A stretch of DNA of 62,573 nucleotides from Chromatiaceae bacterium (GCA_025458165.1 JALOTB010000015.1:1-62573); one strand, 5' to 3'. Numbered from the stretch's first letter, positions 32,575 through 41,196 are shown. The notes: generated by a model from the sequence alone, not told the origin. Numbers and translations: made by a program.

Positions 32575-34839
32575 CTATTTGCCAGGCCGGAGCAGCCCGC
32601 CCAGTCCGACCTCCTCCAAGGCCGAAGTGAGTAGGCGGCGGACGGCGGCCACGTCCTCGCATTGAAGGGCGACACCGAGAAGCTCGCGGGCACGGCTGCG
32701 GCTCAGGCTGCGGATGACCCACTTGACCCGCAGCAGGCTGCCCGCGCCCATGCTTAGGCTGTGCACCCCCATGCCGAGCAGGGGTACGACGCCGAGCGGA
32801 TCGCCGGCCATCTCCCCGCAGATGCCGACCTCGCGCCCGTAGGCGCGGGCGCCGGCGACGACCTGGACCAGCGCGCGCAGTACCGCCGGGTGGAGCTCGT
32901 CGAAGAGCTCGGCGACGTGGGGGTTGTTGCGGTCGACGGCGAGGAGGTATTGGGTGAGGTCGTTGGTCCCCACCGACAGGAAGTCCACCCGACGCGCAAT
33001 GGCCTCGGCCTGATAGACGGCGGCGGGGACCTCGACCATCACCCCCACTGGCGGCATGCGCACCGCGTAGCCCTCCTCGCTCAGCTCGTCGTGGGCCCGC
33101 TGGATGAGGAGCAAGGCGTCGTCGATCTCGCCCACCGTGCTGATCATCGGCAGCAGGATCTGCAGGTTCTCCAGCCCGATCGCCGCGCGCAGCATGGCGC
33201 GGACCTGGGTTATGAAGATGTCGGGGTGATCGAGGGTGATGCGGATCCCGCGCCAGCCCAGGAAGGGATTCGACTCGCTGACCGGGAAGTAGGGCAGCGG
33301 CTTGTCGCCGCCGACGTCGAGGGTGCGGATGGTGACCGGGCGCGGGTGGAAGGTCTCCAGGACCTGGCGGTAGTTGGTCATCTGGGCGGTCTCGCCGGGG
33401 AAGCGATCGCGCACCAAAAAGGGCAGCTCGGTGCGGTACAGGCCCACCCCGGCGGCCTCCTCGATCCCCACCGGGCGCGCCTCGGACACCAGCCCAGTGT
33501 TGAGATACAGCGGCACCGTATAGCCGTCGGGGGTCTCGGCGGGGAGGTGGCGCAAGGCTTCCAGCTCGTCGGACAGGGCGCGGTCGTCCTCCATCAGGCG
33601 CAGATACTCCGCCCGCACCACCGGCGCCGGGGCCACATAGACCCGGCCGCGATAGCCATCGACCACCAGCTCCAGCCCCTCGACCCGGCCGACCGGGAGG
33701 TCGGCCACCCCCATCGCGGCCGGCACGCCCAGCCCGCGGGCGAGAATGGCGACGTGCGACGAGCTCGACCCCACCGTCGAGGCGATACCCGCGAGGCTGG
33801 CGCGCGGCACGGCGGCGATCTGCATCGCACTCAGCTCCTCGCCGACCAGGACGGTGCTGGGCGGGAAGTCCACCGGCTGCACCTCCAGGTTCTGCAGGCG
33901 CATCAGGATGCGTCGGCCGAGGTCGCGCACGTCCGAGGCCCGCTCGCGCAGATAGGGGTCCTCCATGGCGTCGAAGACCCGTGCGTGCTCACAGATGGTG
34001 TCGCGCAGGGCCCCCGGGGCCCAGTTCCCGCCACGGATGCGCTCTAGGGTGCCGTCGATCAGGGTGTCGCTCTCCAGCATCAGCATCCAGGCGTCGAACA
34101 GGGCGCGATCCTCGGCGCGCAGCTCACTCCCGGCGCGCGTGGCGAAGCGGTCGATCTCCTCGACGACGTCGGCGACCGCATCACGAAACGCCTCCTCCTC
34201 GGCGGCGGCGTCCGCGGCCGGGCGGTCGGGCACGGCGTCCAGATCGGCAGGTGGGTAGACCACCACGGCACGGCCGATGGCGATCCCGGGCGAGGCCGGC
34301 AGCCCCTGGAGGAAGCGCGCGGGCAGGGCACCCGGCTCCTGCAAGCGCATCAGCTCGCCGCTCGCACGGGCATGGGTGATGGCCCCGGCGAGCTGCGAGG
34401 CGAGGGTCACCACCAGGGTGACTTCATCGTCCTCGAAGCGGCGCGCGGCGCGCCGGCGCAGGGCCAGCACCCCGAGCACTCGCCGATTCTGGATGATCGG
34501 CGCGCCGAGGAAGCCGCGGAAGCGCTCCTCGCCGGTCTCCTGGACGAACAGATAGCGGGGATGCCGCGAGGCGTCGTCGAGGTTGAGCGGCTCGGCGCGC
34601 TCGCTGATCAGCCCGATCAGACCGCGGTTGAGGGGCAGGCGCACCTGCCCAACGGCCTCCGGGCGCAAGCCGTCGGTGGCCTGCAGCACGTGCTCGCGGC
34701 GATCGAAGTCGGTGAGATAAACGGAGCAGACGTCGGCGCCGATCGTCTGCTTCACCCCTGCCACGATGATCGCCAGCGCCCGCTCCAGGTCTGGGGCCTG
34801 GTTGACCTCCTGAACGATGCGGCGCAGCGGCTCAAGCAT
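32575..34839 (-). CDS. ptsP: Phosphoenolpyruvate-protein phosphotransferase PtsP (EI-Ntr)
   Basis: PtsP is Enzyme I of the nitrogen PTS, which passes phosphate from PEP to NPr. The 754-residue product has an N-terminal GAF domain (about 1-165, LERALAIIVAGVKQTIGADVCSVYLTD) and then the EI part: the phospho-His motif GSSSSHVAILARGLGVPAAMG, the PEP-binding region (TIRTLDVGGDKPLPYF, NPFLGWRGIRI) and DFLSVGTNDLTQYLLAVDRNN with GICGEMAGDP. It lies 57 bases downstream of rppH, the same pairing as in Pseudomonas. The NPr and IIA-Ntr genes are not in the window. Confidence 0.97.
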   Translation of the reverse strand: MLEPLRRIVQEVNQAPDLERALAIIVAGVKQTIGADVCSVYLTDFDRREHVLQATDGLRPEAVGQVRLPLNRGLIGLISERAEPLNLDDASRHPRYLFVQETGEERFRGFLGAPIIQNRRVLGVLALRRRAARRFEDDEVTLVVTLASQLAGAITHARASGELMRLQEPGALPARFLQGLPASPGIAIGRAVVVYPPADLDAVPDRPAADAAAEEEAFRDAVADVVEEIDRFATRAGSELRAEDRALFDAWMLMLESDTLIDGTLERIRGGNWAPGALRDTICEHARVFDAMEDPYLRERASDVRDLGRRILMRLQNLEVQPVDFPPSTVLVGEELSAMQIAAVPRASLAGIASTVGSSSSHVAILARGLGVPAAMGVADLPVGRVEGLELVVDGYRGRVYVAPAPVVRAEYLRLMEDDRALSDELEALRHLPAETPDGYTVPLYLNTGLVSEARPVGIEEAAGVGLYRTELPFLVRDRFPGETAQMTNYRQVLETFHPRPVTIRTLDVGGDKPLPYFPVSESNPFLGWRGIRITLDHPDIFITQVRAMLRAAIGLENLQILLPMISTVGEIDDALLLIQRAHDELSEEGYAVRMPPVGVMVEVPAAVYQAEAIARRVDFLSVGTNDLTQYLLAVDRNNPHVAELFDELHPAVLRALVQVVAGARAYGREVGICGEMAGDPLGVVPLLGMGVHSLSMGAGSLLRVKWVIRSLSRSRARELLGVALQCEDVAAVRRLLTSALEEVGLGGLLRPGK

Positions 34840-34896
34840 GGCTGTCAGGTGACCGCCGCGGGCCGGTGGGGGCTGGGGCTCGCGGTCACCGCCGGC

Positions 34897-35439
34897 TCAG
34901 CGGTGCTTCTGCTGGTGCAGGAGCGGGGCGCGGGCGGCGGCCGGGAGGTGCCGCATCGGAGCGCCCTCGGGGTAGAGCAGCGGCGCCAGCTCCTCCAACG
35001 CCTGCTCGTAGACCCGCCGCTTGAAGTAAACCACCTCGCGTAGCGGCTGCCAGTAGCCGACCCAGCGCCAGGCGTCGAACTCCGGCTTCTCGCAACGGTC
35101 GAGGCAGAAGGCGTCTTCCCCGCAGTCGACCCGGAGCATGAACCAGACCTGCTTCTGGCCGATGCAGACCGGACCGCAATGGCGCCGGATGAAGCGCTTG
35201 GGGAGGCGATAGCGCAGCCAGCGCCGGGTCGCGCCGAGGACGGTGACCTGATCCGCGAGCAGCCCGACCTCCTCTTCCAGCTCGCGGAACATCGCCTGCT
35301 CGGGTGTCTCGTCCGGCTTGATGCCACCCTGCGGGAACTGCCAGGCGTTCTGCCCGACACGCCGGCCCCAGAACAGGTGGCGCTCGGAGTTGCAGAGGAT
35401 TATGCCCACGTTCGGGCGGAAGCCGTCCGAGTCGATCAA
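34897..35439 (-). CDS. rppH: RNA pyrophosphohydrolase RppH
   Basis: RppH removes pyrophosphate from mRNA 5' ends and so starts decay. The Nudix box is [23 protein letters not shown], within [17 protein letters not shown] context ([19 protein letters not shown]). Homology begins at [16 protein letters not shown], which is preceded by TTG at 35437-35439 with AAGG 9 nt upstream, giving 180 residues; this TTG is taken as the start. The frame stays open further upstream but that part is not family-like and crosses the divergent HAD gene. The C-terminus ([17 protein letters not shown]) is species-specific. Confidence 0.93.
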   Translation of the reverse strand: MIDSDGFRPNVGIILCNSERHLFWGRRVGQNAWQFPQGGIKPDETPEQAMFRELEEEVGLLADQVTVLGATRRWLRYRLPKRFIRRHCGPVCIGQKQVWFMLRVDCGEDAFCLDRCEKPEFDAWRWVGYWQPLREVVYFKRRVYEQALEELAPLLYPEGAPMRHLPAAARAPLLHQQKHR

Positions 35440-35541
35440 GGCGGCGTACCTTGGGTTTGACCGCCTTGCATTCTTCCACAATCGGGATTGCGCGGGCAAC
35501 TCGCGGCGGTCGATAAGTTTCTGCCGATCAACGAGATTCGC

Positions 35542-35547
35542 TATAGT
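35542..35547 (+). promoter_or_regulatory. Possible -10 element upstream of the HAD phosphatase gene
   Basis: TATAGT lies 70 bases before the TTG start at 35617 in the rppH/HAD divergent gap. No convincing -35 at 16-18 nt. Confidence 0.35.
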
Positions 35548-35616
35548 TGAGCGCCGCGAGCGGGGCCGCAGACGCCGCTCGCGCAGGCCCCACACACCGA
35601 CCCCGAGGACACGACC

Positions 35617-36291
35617 TTGGCCCTGGCCATCTTCGATCTCGACAACACACTCCTCGGCGGCGATTCGGACTACCTGTGGGGCGTATTCCTTGCCGAGCAG
35701 GGCATCGTCGACGGGGCCGAGTACGAGCGCGCGAACGCCCGCTTCTACGCCGACTACCGCGCCGGACGGCTGGACATCTACGCCTTTCTGCGCTTCGCCC
35801 TCGCCCCGCTGCGGGACAACCCGCCGCAGGACCTGCTGCGCTGGCGGGCGCAGTTCCTGCGCGAGAAGATCCACCCGATCATCCTCCCCGCCGGCCGTGC
35901 CCTGATCGAGCGCCATCGCGCCGGCGGCGACACCCTGCTCATCATCACCGCCACCAACGCCTTCGTGACCGCGCCGATCGCGGCGGCGCTCGGGGTACCG
36001 CACCTGATCGCGACCGTGCCCGAGCAGGTCGACGGGCGCTATACGGGGGAGGTCTCGGGTACGCCGGCCTTCCAGGAGGGCAAGGTGGTGCGTCTGGAGG
36101 AGTGGCTTGCCGACCGCGGTGAGGACCTCGCCGGCAGCACCTTCTACAGCGACTCACACAACGACATCCCGCTGCTCGAGCGCGTCGAGCGCCCGGTGGC
36201 AGTGGACCCGGACGAGTCCCTCGAGCGCCACGCCCGCGCCCGCGGCTGGCCGGTGATCTCCCTGCGCGAGCCCGCCGGGCTTTACGGATAA
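35617..36291 (+). CDS. HAD-IB family phosphatase (SerB-like)
   Basis: A 224-residue HAD hydrolase. Motif I is [13 protein letters not shown] (nucleophile Asp), motif II is ITATN, motif III is KVVRLEEWL and motif IV is [12 protein letters not shown]. The cap follows SerB/PSPase-like subfamily IB. It starts at TTG 35617 ([12 protein letters not shown]), with CGAGG about 8 nt upstream. This gene is often found beside rppH and ptsP in gammaproteobacteria. Substrate unknown; a histidinol-phosphate or phosphoserine phosphatase role has been proposed for relatives. Confidence 0.88.
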   Translation: MALAIFDLDNTLLGGDSDYLWGVFLAEQGIVDGAEYERANARFYADYRAGRLDIYAFLRFALAPLRDNPPQDLLRWRAQFLREKIHPIILPAGRALIERHRAGGDTLLIITATNAFVTAPIAAALGVPHLIATVPEQVDGRYTGEVSGTPAFQEGKVVRLEEWLADRGEDLAGSTFYSDSHNDIPLLERVERPVAVDPDESLERHARARGWPVISLREPAGLYG

Positions 36292-36394
36292 GGAGATGCG
36301 GATTACTGGCCATCCCGGCCGCGATCAACACGCGGTCCGAGAGACGCGACGCTCGGAGCGCTTCGTGTTCCAGCGCTGAGGCCCTTGAAGACGG

Positions 36395-36412
36395 CGGCAC
36401 ATCCCTGTGCCG
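36395..36412 (+). terminator. Perfect 7-bp stem-loop after the HAD gene, terminator-like without U-run
   Basis: CGGCACA (36395-36401) pairs with TGTGCCG (36406-36412) around TCCC. It lies about 100 bases after the HAD stop and 40 before the Pho-box-like array. It is followed by GGGGGAAACG, not a U-run, so it may be a weak terminator, an RNA-stabilising end or an operator. Confidence 0.3.
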
Positions 36413-36449
36413 GGGGAAACGTAAATCGATCAGCGGCTCCTTAACCGGG

Positions 36450-36494
36450 CTGTCATCGTCCGCTCACGGGGCTGCAACAGCCCGCGCGTATCCT
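36450..36494 (+). promoter_or_regulatory. Pho-box-like array and -10 upstream of olsB
   Basis: Three 11-bp units follow one another: CTGTCAT (36450-36456), CGCTCAC (36461-36467) and CTGCAAC (36472-36478), each with a 4-nt spacer. The first matches the PhoB consensus half CTGTCAT exactly; the others match 4 of 7. The -10 TATCCT (36489-36494) begins 10 nt after the third unit, the spacing seen at PhoB-activated promoters. A weaker fourth unit (CCTTAAC, 36439-36445) precedes them in the same phase. Confidence 0.55.
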
Positions 36495-36535
36495 CAAAAC
36501 AAGTCGGAAACCGAATTGTCTTTGGGAGATGCCCC

Positions 36536-37303
36536 ATGGCTGCGACCGTCTCGGCGCTGCCCCTGCGTCGCGGAGAGCGGCTCTTCGTCGAGCTCGCCTC
36601 CGGCGAGGCGGATGTGCGCGCGGCTCAGGCCCTGCGCTATCAGGTCTTCGGTGTGGAGATGGGGGCCCGGCTGAAGGGTGCCGGGGAGGGCCTCGACCGG
36701 GATGAGCTCGACCCCTACTGCCAGCACCTCCTGGTGCGCGAGTCGGGCAGCGGCCGTGTGGTCGGCTGCACCCGCCTGCTGACGGGCCAGGCCGCCCGCC
36801 GCTTCGGCCGCTTCTACTCCGAGGCCGAGTTCGATCTCGGCGCGATCCCGGCGCTCCCGGGCCGGCTGCTGGAGATCGGCCGCACCTGCATCGCGCCCGA
36901 GTACCGCCAGGGCGCGGGGATCGCGGTGCTCTGGTCGGGGCTCGCGGGCTTCGTCCAGCTCCACGGGATCGACTACCTGTTCGGCTGCGCGAGTGTCCCG
37001 CTCGGCGAGGGCGACGTACAGGCCGCGGCGATCATGAACCGCCTGCGCCGCCAGGCCATGGCCCCCGAGGGTCTCCGGGTGACACCCCGCCTGCCCCTGC
37101 GCTCGGACGCGGTTCCCGAGGAGATCGTTGATGCCCCGCTGCCAGCACTCCTCAAGGCCTATGTCCGCCTCGGGGCCTGCGCCTGCGGCGAGCCCTGCCG
37201 CGACCCCGACTTCGGCGTCGCGGATGTACTGATGCTGCTCGACGTCGACCGCCTGAAGCCGGCCTATTCGCGCCACTTCTTGGAGCGCATCGCGGACGCC
37301 TGA
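36536..37303 (+). CDS. olsB: L-ornithine N-alpha-acyltransferase OlsB
   Basis: OlsB transfers a 3-hydroxyacyl chain from ACP to ornithine, giving lyso-ornithine lipid. The 255-residue product is a GNAT-type 'hemolysin-like' acyltransferase: LRYQVFGVEMGA, DRDELDPYCQHLLVRESGSGRVVGCTRLLT, the acyl-carrier region LLEIGRTCIAPEYRQGAGIAVLWSGLAGFV and FGCASVPL. It starts at ATG 36536 with GGGAG 8 nt upstream. Its olsA partner begins 5 bases after its stop. A Pho-box-like promoter lies upstream, matching known phosphate control of ornithine lipids in other bacteria. An acyltransferase for another amino acid cannot be excluded by sequence alone. Confidence 0.88.
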   Translation: MAATVSALPLRRGERLFVELASGEADVRAAQALRYQVFGVEMGARLKGAGEGLDRDELDPYCQHLLVRESGSGRVVGCTRLLTGQAARRFGRFYSEAEFDLGAIPALPGRLLEIGRTCIAPEYRQGAGIAVLWSGLAGFVQLHGIDYLFGCASVPLGEGDVQAAAIMNRLRRQAMAPEGLRVTPRLPLRSDAVPEEIVDAPLPALLKAYVRLGACACGEPCRDPDFGVADVLMLLDVDRLKPAYSRHFLERIADA

Positions 37304-37307
37304 CTCG

Positions 37308-38111
37308 ATGCAACGGTTGCGGTTCTGGTGGCGAGCCATCCGAGTCGTCGAGCACCTGGGCACGGGGGCGACGATCACACTCTATGTCGCCGCGCGGACC
37401 GCGCTTGGGCTACGCACGCCCTGGCTCCCGACGGTCGTGCGCTGGTGGCATGCCCGGCTGTGCCGCGCGCTCGATCTGCACGTCGCGGTCGAGGGCGAGC
37501 TGGCGCCGGGCGCGCTCCTCGTCGCCAACCACGTCTCCTGGCTCGACATCCCGGTGCTCGGCGCCCAGGCGAGACTCGCCTTCCTCGCCAAGTCCGACGT
37601 CCGTGACTGGCCGCTGATCGGCTGGATGGCCGGGGTCGCCGGCACGCTCTTCATCAGCCGGGGGGGCAACCAGACGACCGAGCTGACGGGGCGGATCGAG
37701 GAGCAGCTCGCCCACGGCGTCCCGGTCGTCCTGTTCCCCGAGGGGACGACCACCGACGGGCGTGCCCTGGCACGCTTTCACCCGCGGCTCTTCGCCGCCG
37801 GCCAACGGCCGGCCTTGCGGGTCCAGCCGGTCGCGATCCGCTACGGCGAGGGGCGGCAGCCCGACCCCATCGCCCCCTTCGTCGGCGACGACGACCTGCT
37901 CCGACACCTCGCGCGCCTGCTCGCCCATCCTGGGCTTGGCGTGCGTCTGAGCTTTCTGCCCCCGGTGGAAGGAGCGAGGCTCGACCGCCGCCGACTCGCC
38001 GAGCACTGCCGCACCGCCATCGCCGGCCGGCTCGACTTGGTCACGGAGTCCCTACCGACCACCGCCGCACAAACCCCGCCCGCCGATGTCGCCCTCGGTC
38101 AGGCCGCCTGA
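37308..38111 (+). CDS. olsA: Lyso-ornithine lipid O-acyltransferase OlsA (PlsC-like)
   Basis: A 267-residue member of the 1-acylglycerol-3-phosphate acyltransferase family. The HX4D motif is NHVSWLD (74-80) and the substrate motif is FPEGTT (143-148), with an N-terminal membrane-associated helix (about 15-32). Placed directly after olsB it most likely adds the second acyl chain to complete ornithine lipid; some OlsA proteins also make phosphatidic acid. The end overlaps the next gene. Confidence 0.88.
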   Translation: MQRLRFWWRAIRVVEHLGTGATITLYVAARTALGLRTPWLPTVVRWWHARLCRALDLHVAVEGELAPGALLVANHVSWLDIPVLGAQARLAFLAKSDVRDWPLIGWMAGVAGTLFISRGGNQTTELTGRIEEQLAHGVPVVLFPEGTTTDGRALARFHPRLFAAGQRPALRVQPVAIRYGEGRQPDPIAPFVGDDDLLRHLARLLAHPGLGVRLSFLPPVEGARLDRRRLAEHCRTAIAGRLDLVTESLPTTAAQTPPADVALGQAA

Positions 38112-39321
38112 GGGGCGCGAGGTGACGGACGCGGATCGGCGCCTTCGGGTGGCCATCGCCACCGAGACCTACCCGCCGGAGATCAATGGCGTGGCCAACA
38201 CCCTGGGCCACTTGGTCGAGGGCCTGGCGGGACGCGGTCACGAGGTCCATCTCGTGCGGCCACGCCAGGGTCGCGAGGCGCCGCCGCCCGCGTCGCCGAC
38301 GCGGCGTGTGAGCCTGGTGCCGGGGCTGCCCATCCCCGGCTACCGCGGCCTGCAGTTCGGGCTACCGGTGTATTGGCGACTGCGGCGGCTCTGGCGTCAG
38401 GACCGCCCAAGCGTCGTCTACATTGCCACCCAGGGCCCCTTGGGGCATGCCGCGCTGACCGCCGCGCGCTCGCTCGGCATCCCGAGCCTCACCGGCTTTC
38501 ACACCCAATTCCATCAGTACAGCCGCCACTACGGGGTGGGGCTGTTGACGCGGCCCATCGTGCGCACCCTGCGGCGCTTTCATAACCGCTCCGACGCCAC
38601 GCTGGTGCCTACCCCCGAGCTACGCGATGGGCTGATCGCCCAAGGTTTTCGCAACGTCTACGTCCTCGGCCGAGGTGTAGATACGACCCTTTTCTCGCCC
38701 CAGCGGCGCAGCGCCGCGCTGCGCTGCGCCTGGGGGGCGCGCGGGGACACTCCCACGGTGATCTACGTCGGGCGGCTCGCCGCGGAGAAGAACCTGACCC
38801 TCGGGCTAACCGCCTTTCGCGCGATCGAGCGCGTCCGCCCCGAGGCGCGCTTCGTGCTCATCGGCGACGGGCCGGCCCGGGAGCCCCTGGAGCGCGCCGA
38901 GCCCGACCTCATCTTCACTGGGGCGAAGGTTGGCGTCGAGCTCGCCGAGCACTACGCCTCGGGTGACCTGTTTGTGTTCCCCAGCCTCACCGAGACCTTC
39001 GGCAACGTGGTGCCCGAGGCCATGGCCAGCGGCCTCGCGGTGGTCGCCTTCGACTACGCCGCCGCCGCAGCCTGCATCTGCAGTTGGGAGGACGGCGTCA
39101 CCGTGCCGATGGGGGACGAGACGGCCTTGATCGCGGCCGCGGTGGCGGTCGCGGAGGATGGGGAGCGGCGTCGGGCCCTCGGGGCTGCGGCGCGGGCTCG
39201 TGCGGAAACCTTGGGGTGGGATCGGGTCCTAAACCGGGTAGAGGACCTCTTGTTCACCGTGGTCCGCCGCCGGGGCGGACGGGAGGCGCAACATGAAGCC
39301 ATGGCTGCAACGTCTGAATGA
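38086..39321 (+). CDS. GT4 glycosyltransferase, probably lipid-directed
   Basis: A glycosyltransferase of family 4 with two Rossmann domains: an N-terminal RVAIATETYPPEINGVANTLGHLVEGLAGRGHEVHLV and a C-terminal VIYVGRLAAEKNLTLGLTAFR, LIGDGPARE and the EX7E motif LTETFGNVVPEAMASGLAVVAF. Relatives of this subgroup include diacylglycerol glycosyltransferases (Agt, SqdX) and mannosyltransferases. Coupling with olsBA and a PAP2 phosphatase suggests a diacylglycerol acceptor; sugar donor unknown. ATG 38086 overlaps olsA by 26 nt; GTG 38122, with AGGGG 7 nt upstream, is an equally good start and lies after the olsA stop. Confidence 0.82.
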   Translation: MSPSVRPPEGREVTDADRRLRVAIATETYPPEINGVANTLGHLVEGLAGRGHEVHLVRPRQGREAPPPASPTRRVSLVPGLPIPGYRGLQFGLPVYWRLRRLWRQDRPSVVYIATQGPLGHAALTAARSLGIPSLTGFHTQFHQYSRHYGVGLLTRPIVRTLRRFHNRSDATLVPTPELRDGLIAQGFRNVYVLGRGVDTTLFSPQRRSAALRCAWGARGDTPTVIYVGRLAAEKNLTLGLTAFRAIERVRPEARFVLIGDGPAREPLERAEPDLIFTGAKVGVELAEHYASGDLFVFPSLTETFGNVVPEAMASGLAVVAFDYAAAAACICSWEDGVTVPMGDETALIAAAVAVAEDGERRRALGAAARARAETLGWDRVLNRVEDLLFTVVRRRGGREAQHEAMAATSE

Positions 39322-39820
39322 GGTCGAGGCCCAGGTCTGCCGGGTCTGGAGCCGACCAGAGCGGCGCGAGTGGGTCCAGCCACCGTTCGCGGTAGTCAGC
39401 CGGCTCGGCGACGGTGTCTTCTGGTACAGCCTGATCGCGGTACTGCCCCTGATCGATGGCCGCGGTGGGCTCAAGGCGAGCCTGCACATGCTGCTCACCG
39501 GCGCCGTCGCCCTCCTGCTCTACAAGGCGCTCAAGGGACTGACCCAACGGGAGCGCCCCTGTCATGCCGTGGCCGGCATCACCGCAGGCGTCCCGCCGCT
39601 CGACCACTACAGCTTCCCATCGGGCCACACCCTGCACGCGGTGAGCTTCACCACGGTGGCCTTGTTCTATTACCCGGTCCTGGCCTGGTTGCTCGTTCCG
39701 TTCACCATCCTGGTCGCAACCTCAAGGATCGCCCTGGGGCTGCACTACCCAAGCGACGTCCTAGTGGCGACGGCGATCGGCCTCACGCTCGGCTACGCCG
39801 GCATCCTGCTCGCGCTCTGA
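39293..39820 (+). CDS. PAP2-family membrane phosphatase
   Basis: A 175-residue membrane protein with the full PAP2 signature: KGLTQRERP (K81...R88-P89), PSGH (109-112) and SRIALGLHYPSD (S144-R145...H151...D155), so it should be active. About five membrane segments. Such enzymes dephosphorylate phosphatidic acid, undecaprenyl pyrophosphate or similar lipids. As the last gene of the ols operon, overlapping the glycosyltransferase by 29 nt, it could turn phosphatidic acid into diacylglycerol for glycolipid synthesis. It is convergent with the sulfur globule gene; the only visible structure after it is a 5-bp stem at 39854-39866. Confidence 0.87.
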   Translation: MKPWLQRLNEVEAQVCRVWSRPERREWVQPPFAVVSRLGDGVFWYSLIAVLPLIDGRGGLKASLHMLLTGAVALLLYKALKGLTQRERPCHAVAGITAGVPPLDHYSFPSGHTLHAVSFTTVALFYYPVLAWLLVPFTILVATSRIALGLHYPSDVLVATAIGLTLGYAGILLAL

Positions 39821-39904
39821 GGGCAAAACGGGGTCGGTCGGCGCGGGCCTAAGCCTCCCGCGGAGGGAGCGGTGCGGGCGCAAACAACACACGCTCGCGA
39901 CCTC

Positions 39905-39935
39905 GAGAAAAGAAAACCGCGCCCGAAGGCGCGGT
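39905..39935 (-). terminator. Strong rho-independent terminator of the sulfur globule gene
   Basis: On the minus strand an 8-bp stem ACCGCGCC / GGCGCGGT closes on a TTCG tetraloop and is followed by TTTCTTTTC. It lies 50 bases past the stop of the gene at 39987, a clear sign of a highly expressed single-gene transcript. Confidence 0.92.
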
Positions 39936-39986
39936 GTTTCTGCACATCCTTGTGCGCGGAAGCTCCGTCAGATTGGCTGACCGGGC

Positions 39987-40331
39987 TTACTTGGCCTCGG
40001 CAGGGGCAGCCGGGGCCGCCGGAGCGGCGTACGGATAGGCGTAGGGGTAGCCGCCGCCGTAGTACGGGGCACCACCGTACGGGCCGCCCCAGCCATAGGG
40101 GCCGTAGCCGTAGTAGTCGTTCCAGCGGTTGTAGCCGCGGCCCCAGCCGCGCCCGCCACCGGACATGCTCATATTGAAGTCGCCGTAGCCGTCACCCATC
40201 ATGTCGTTCCACCAATCGTTCATGCCCGAGCCATAGCCCGGACCACCCCAACCCGGACCCCACCACGCGGAGGCGGAGGCGGACACACCCAGCAGGGCGG
40301 CGATGGCAGCAGCGGTAGCAAGCTTCTTCAT
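39987..40331 (-). CDS. sgpA: Sulfur globule envelope protein (SgpA/SgpB type)
   Basis: A 114-residue secreted structural protein. Residues 1-22 form a Sec signal peptide ([22 protein letters not shown]), and the mature part begins [40 protein letters not shown]. It is rich in Gly, Tyr, Trp and Pro and ends in an Ala-Pro tail. These features match the proteins that coat periplasmic sulfur globules in Allochromatium and other Chromatiaceae. SgpA and SgpB are close homologues, so the letter is a guess. It has its own RBS (GGAG, 8 nt), an AT-rich promoter overlapping the end of the uracil-DNA glycosylase gene, and a strong terminator. Identification is from memory of the family composition and motifs. 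Confidence 0.87.
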   Translation of the reverse strand: MKKLATAAAIAALLGVSASASAWWGPGWGGPGYGSGMNDWWNDMMGDGYGDFNMSMSGGGRGWGRGYNRWNDYYGYGPYGWGGPYGGAPYYGGGYPYAYPYAAPAAPAAPAEAK

Positions 40332-40396
40332 ACGGATTCTCCAGAATTTTTTCGGTTTGTTGCAGCAAGCGGCGGCGTCTCGTATCGCCGTCGGAC

Positions 40397-40426
40397 AAAA
40401 TAATATTAGCAGTTACTAAAATTCAA
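40397..40426 (-). promoter_or_regulatory. AT-rich promoter region of the sulfur globule gene
   Basis: On the minus strand TTGAAT (40421-40426) is followed by an AT-rich block with -10-like TATTAT (40400-40405, 15-nt spacer) and TATTTT (40397-40402, 18-nt spacer). The -35 lies in the last codons of the uracil-DNA glycosylase gene. The stretch is notably AT-rich for this genome. Confidence 0.5.
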
Positions 40427-41183
40427 AATTCGGAAAACGCGATCGTTTCTTTACATTCAATAGGTCTAATCCCCCCCCAGTGTCCCGCAGTCGCAGCGCG
40501 AGCTGCTGGAGGTCACGCCAGGCCTTCGCCTTCTCCTCGGGCGAGCGCAGTAGATAGGCCGGGTGATAGGTGATGAGCAGGGGCGTGCGCCCCGGTTCAA
40601 GCTCAAACCAGCGACCGCGCAGCCGGCCGATGGGCGCATCCGTCTGAAGCAGGTTCTGCGCCGCGATCCGGCCAAGCGCCAACAGCGCCCGTGGCCGAAC
40701 CAAGGCAATCTGCCGCATTAGGAAGGGCCTGCAGCAGGCCGCCTCCTCCGGTCTCGGGTCGCGGTTGCCGGGCGGCCGGCATTTGAGGATGTTGGCGATG
40801 TAGACCTGCTCACGCTTGAGGCCGATCGCCACGAGCATCAGGTCGAGGAGCTGGCCCGCACGGCCCACGAAGGGCTCACCCTGGCGGTCCTCCTCCGCCC
40901 CCGGGGCCTCGCCGATCACCATGAGGTCGGCGCTCGGATCGCCGACGCCAAAAACCGTCTGGGTGCGGGTCTCGTGCAGCCCGCAGGCACGGCAGGCAGC
41001 GACCGCCGGGCGCAGCTCAGCCCAGTCCATATGCGCCACCGTCCGCCCCGCGTCCTCGCCCGACACCTCCCCCTCCCAAGTGGCGATACGCACCGGCTCC
41101 GGGGCGATGGGACCGGGGGGACGCGACCGCCAGACCCGCACCCCCATGGCCGCAAGGTAGCGGATGCGGCGCTGCGCCGGCAC
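40416..41183 (-). CDS. Uracil-DNA glycosylase, family 4 (Fe-S type)
   Basis: Removes uracil from DNA. The 255-residue product has the family 4 pattern: CRACGL (first Cys pair of a 4Fe-4S cluster), GEAPGAEEDRQGEPFVGRAGQLLD, ILKCRPPGNRDPRPEEAACCRPFL with the other cluster Cys, and the HPAYLLRSPEEK motif. The start is GTG 41183; ATG 41147 (MGVRVWRSRPPG) is an alternative, and the conserved domain starts only near residue 52 (MDWAELRPAVAACRACGL). It is 14 bases from leuA, same strand. Confidence 0.92.
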   Translation of the reverse strand: MPAQRRIRYLAAMGVRVWRSRPPGPIAPEPVRIATWEGEVSGEDAGRTVAHMDWAELRPAVAACRACGLHETRTQTVFGVGDPSADLMVIGEAPGAEEDRQGEPFVGRAGQLLDLMLVAIGLKREQVYIANILKCRPPGNRDPRPEEAACCRPFLMRQIALVRPRALLALGRIAAQNLLQTDAPIGRLRGRWFELEPGRTPLLITYHPAYLLRSPEEKAKAWRDLQQLALRLRDTGGGLDLLNVKKRSRFPNFEF

Positions 41184-41196
41184 GAGACGCCCCCGG

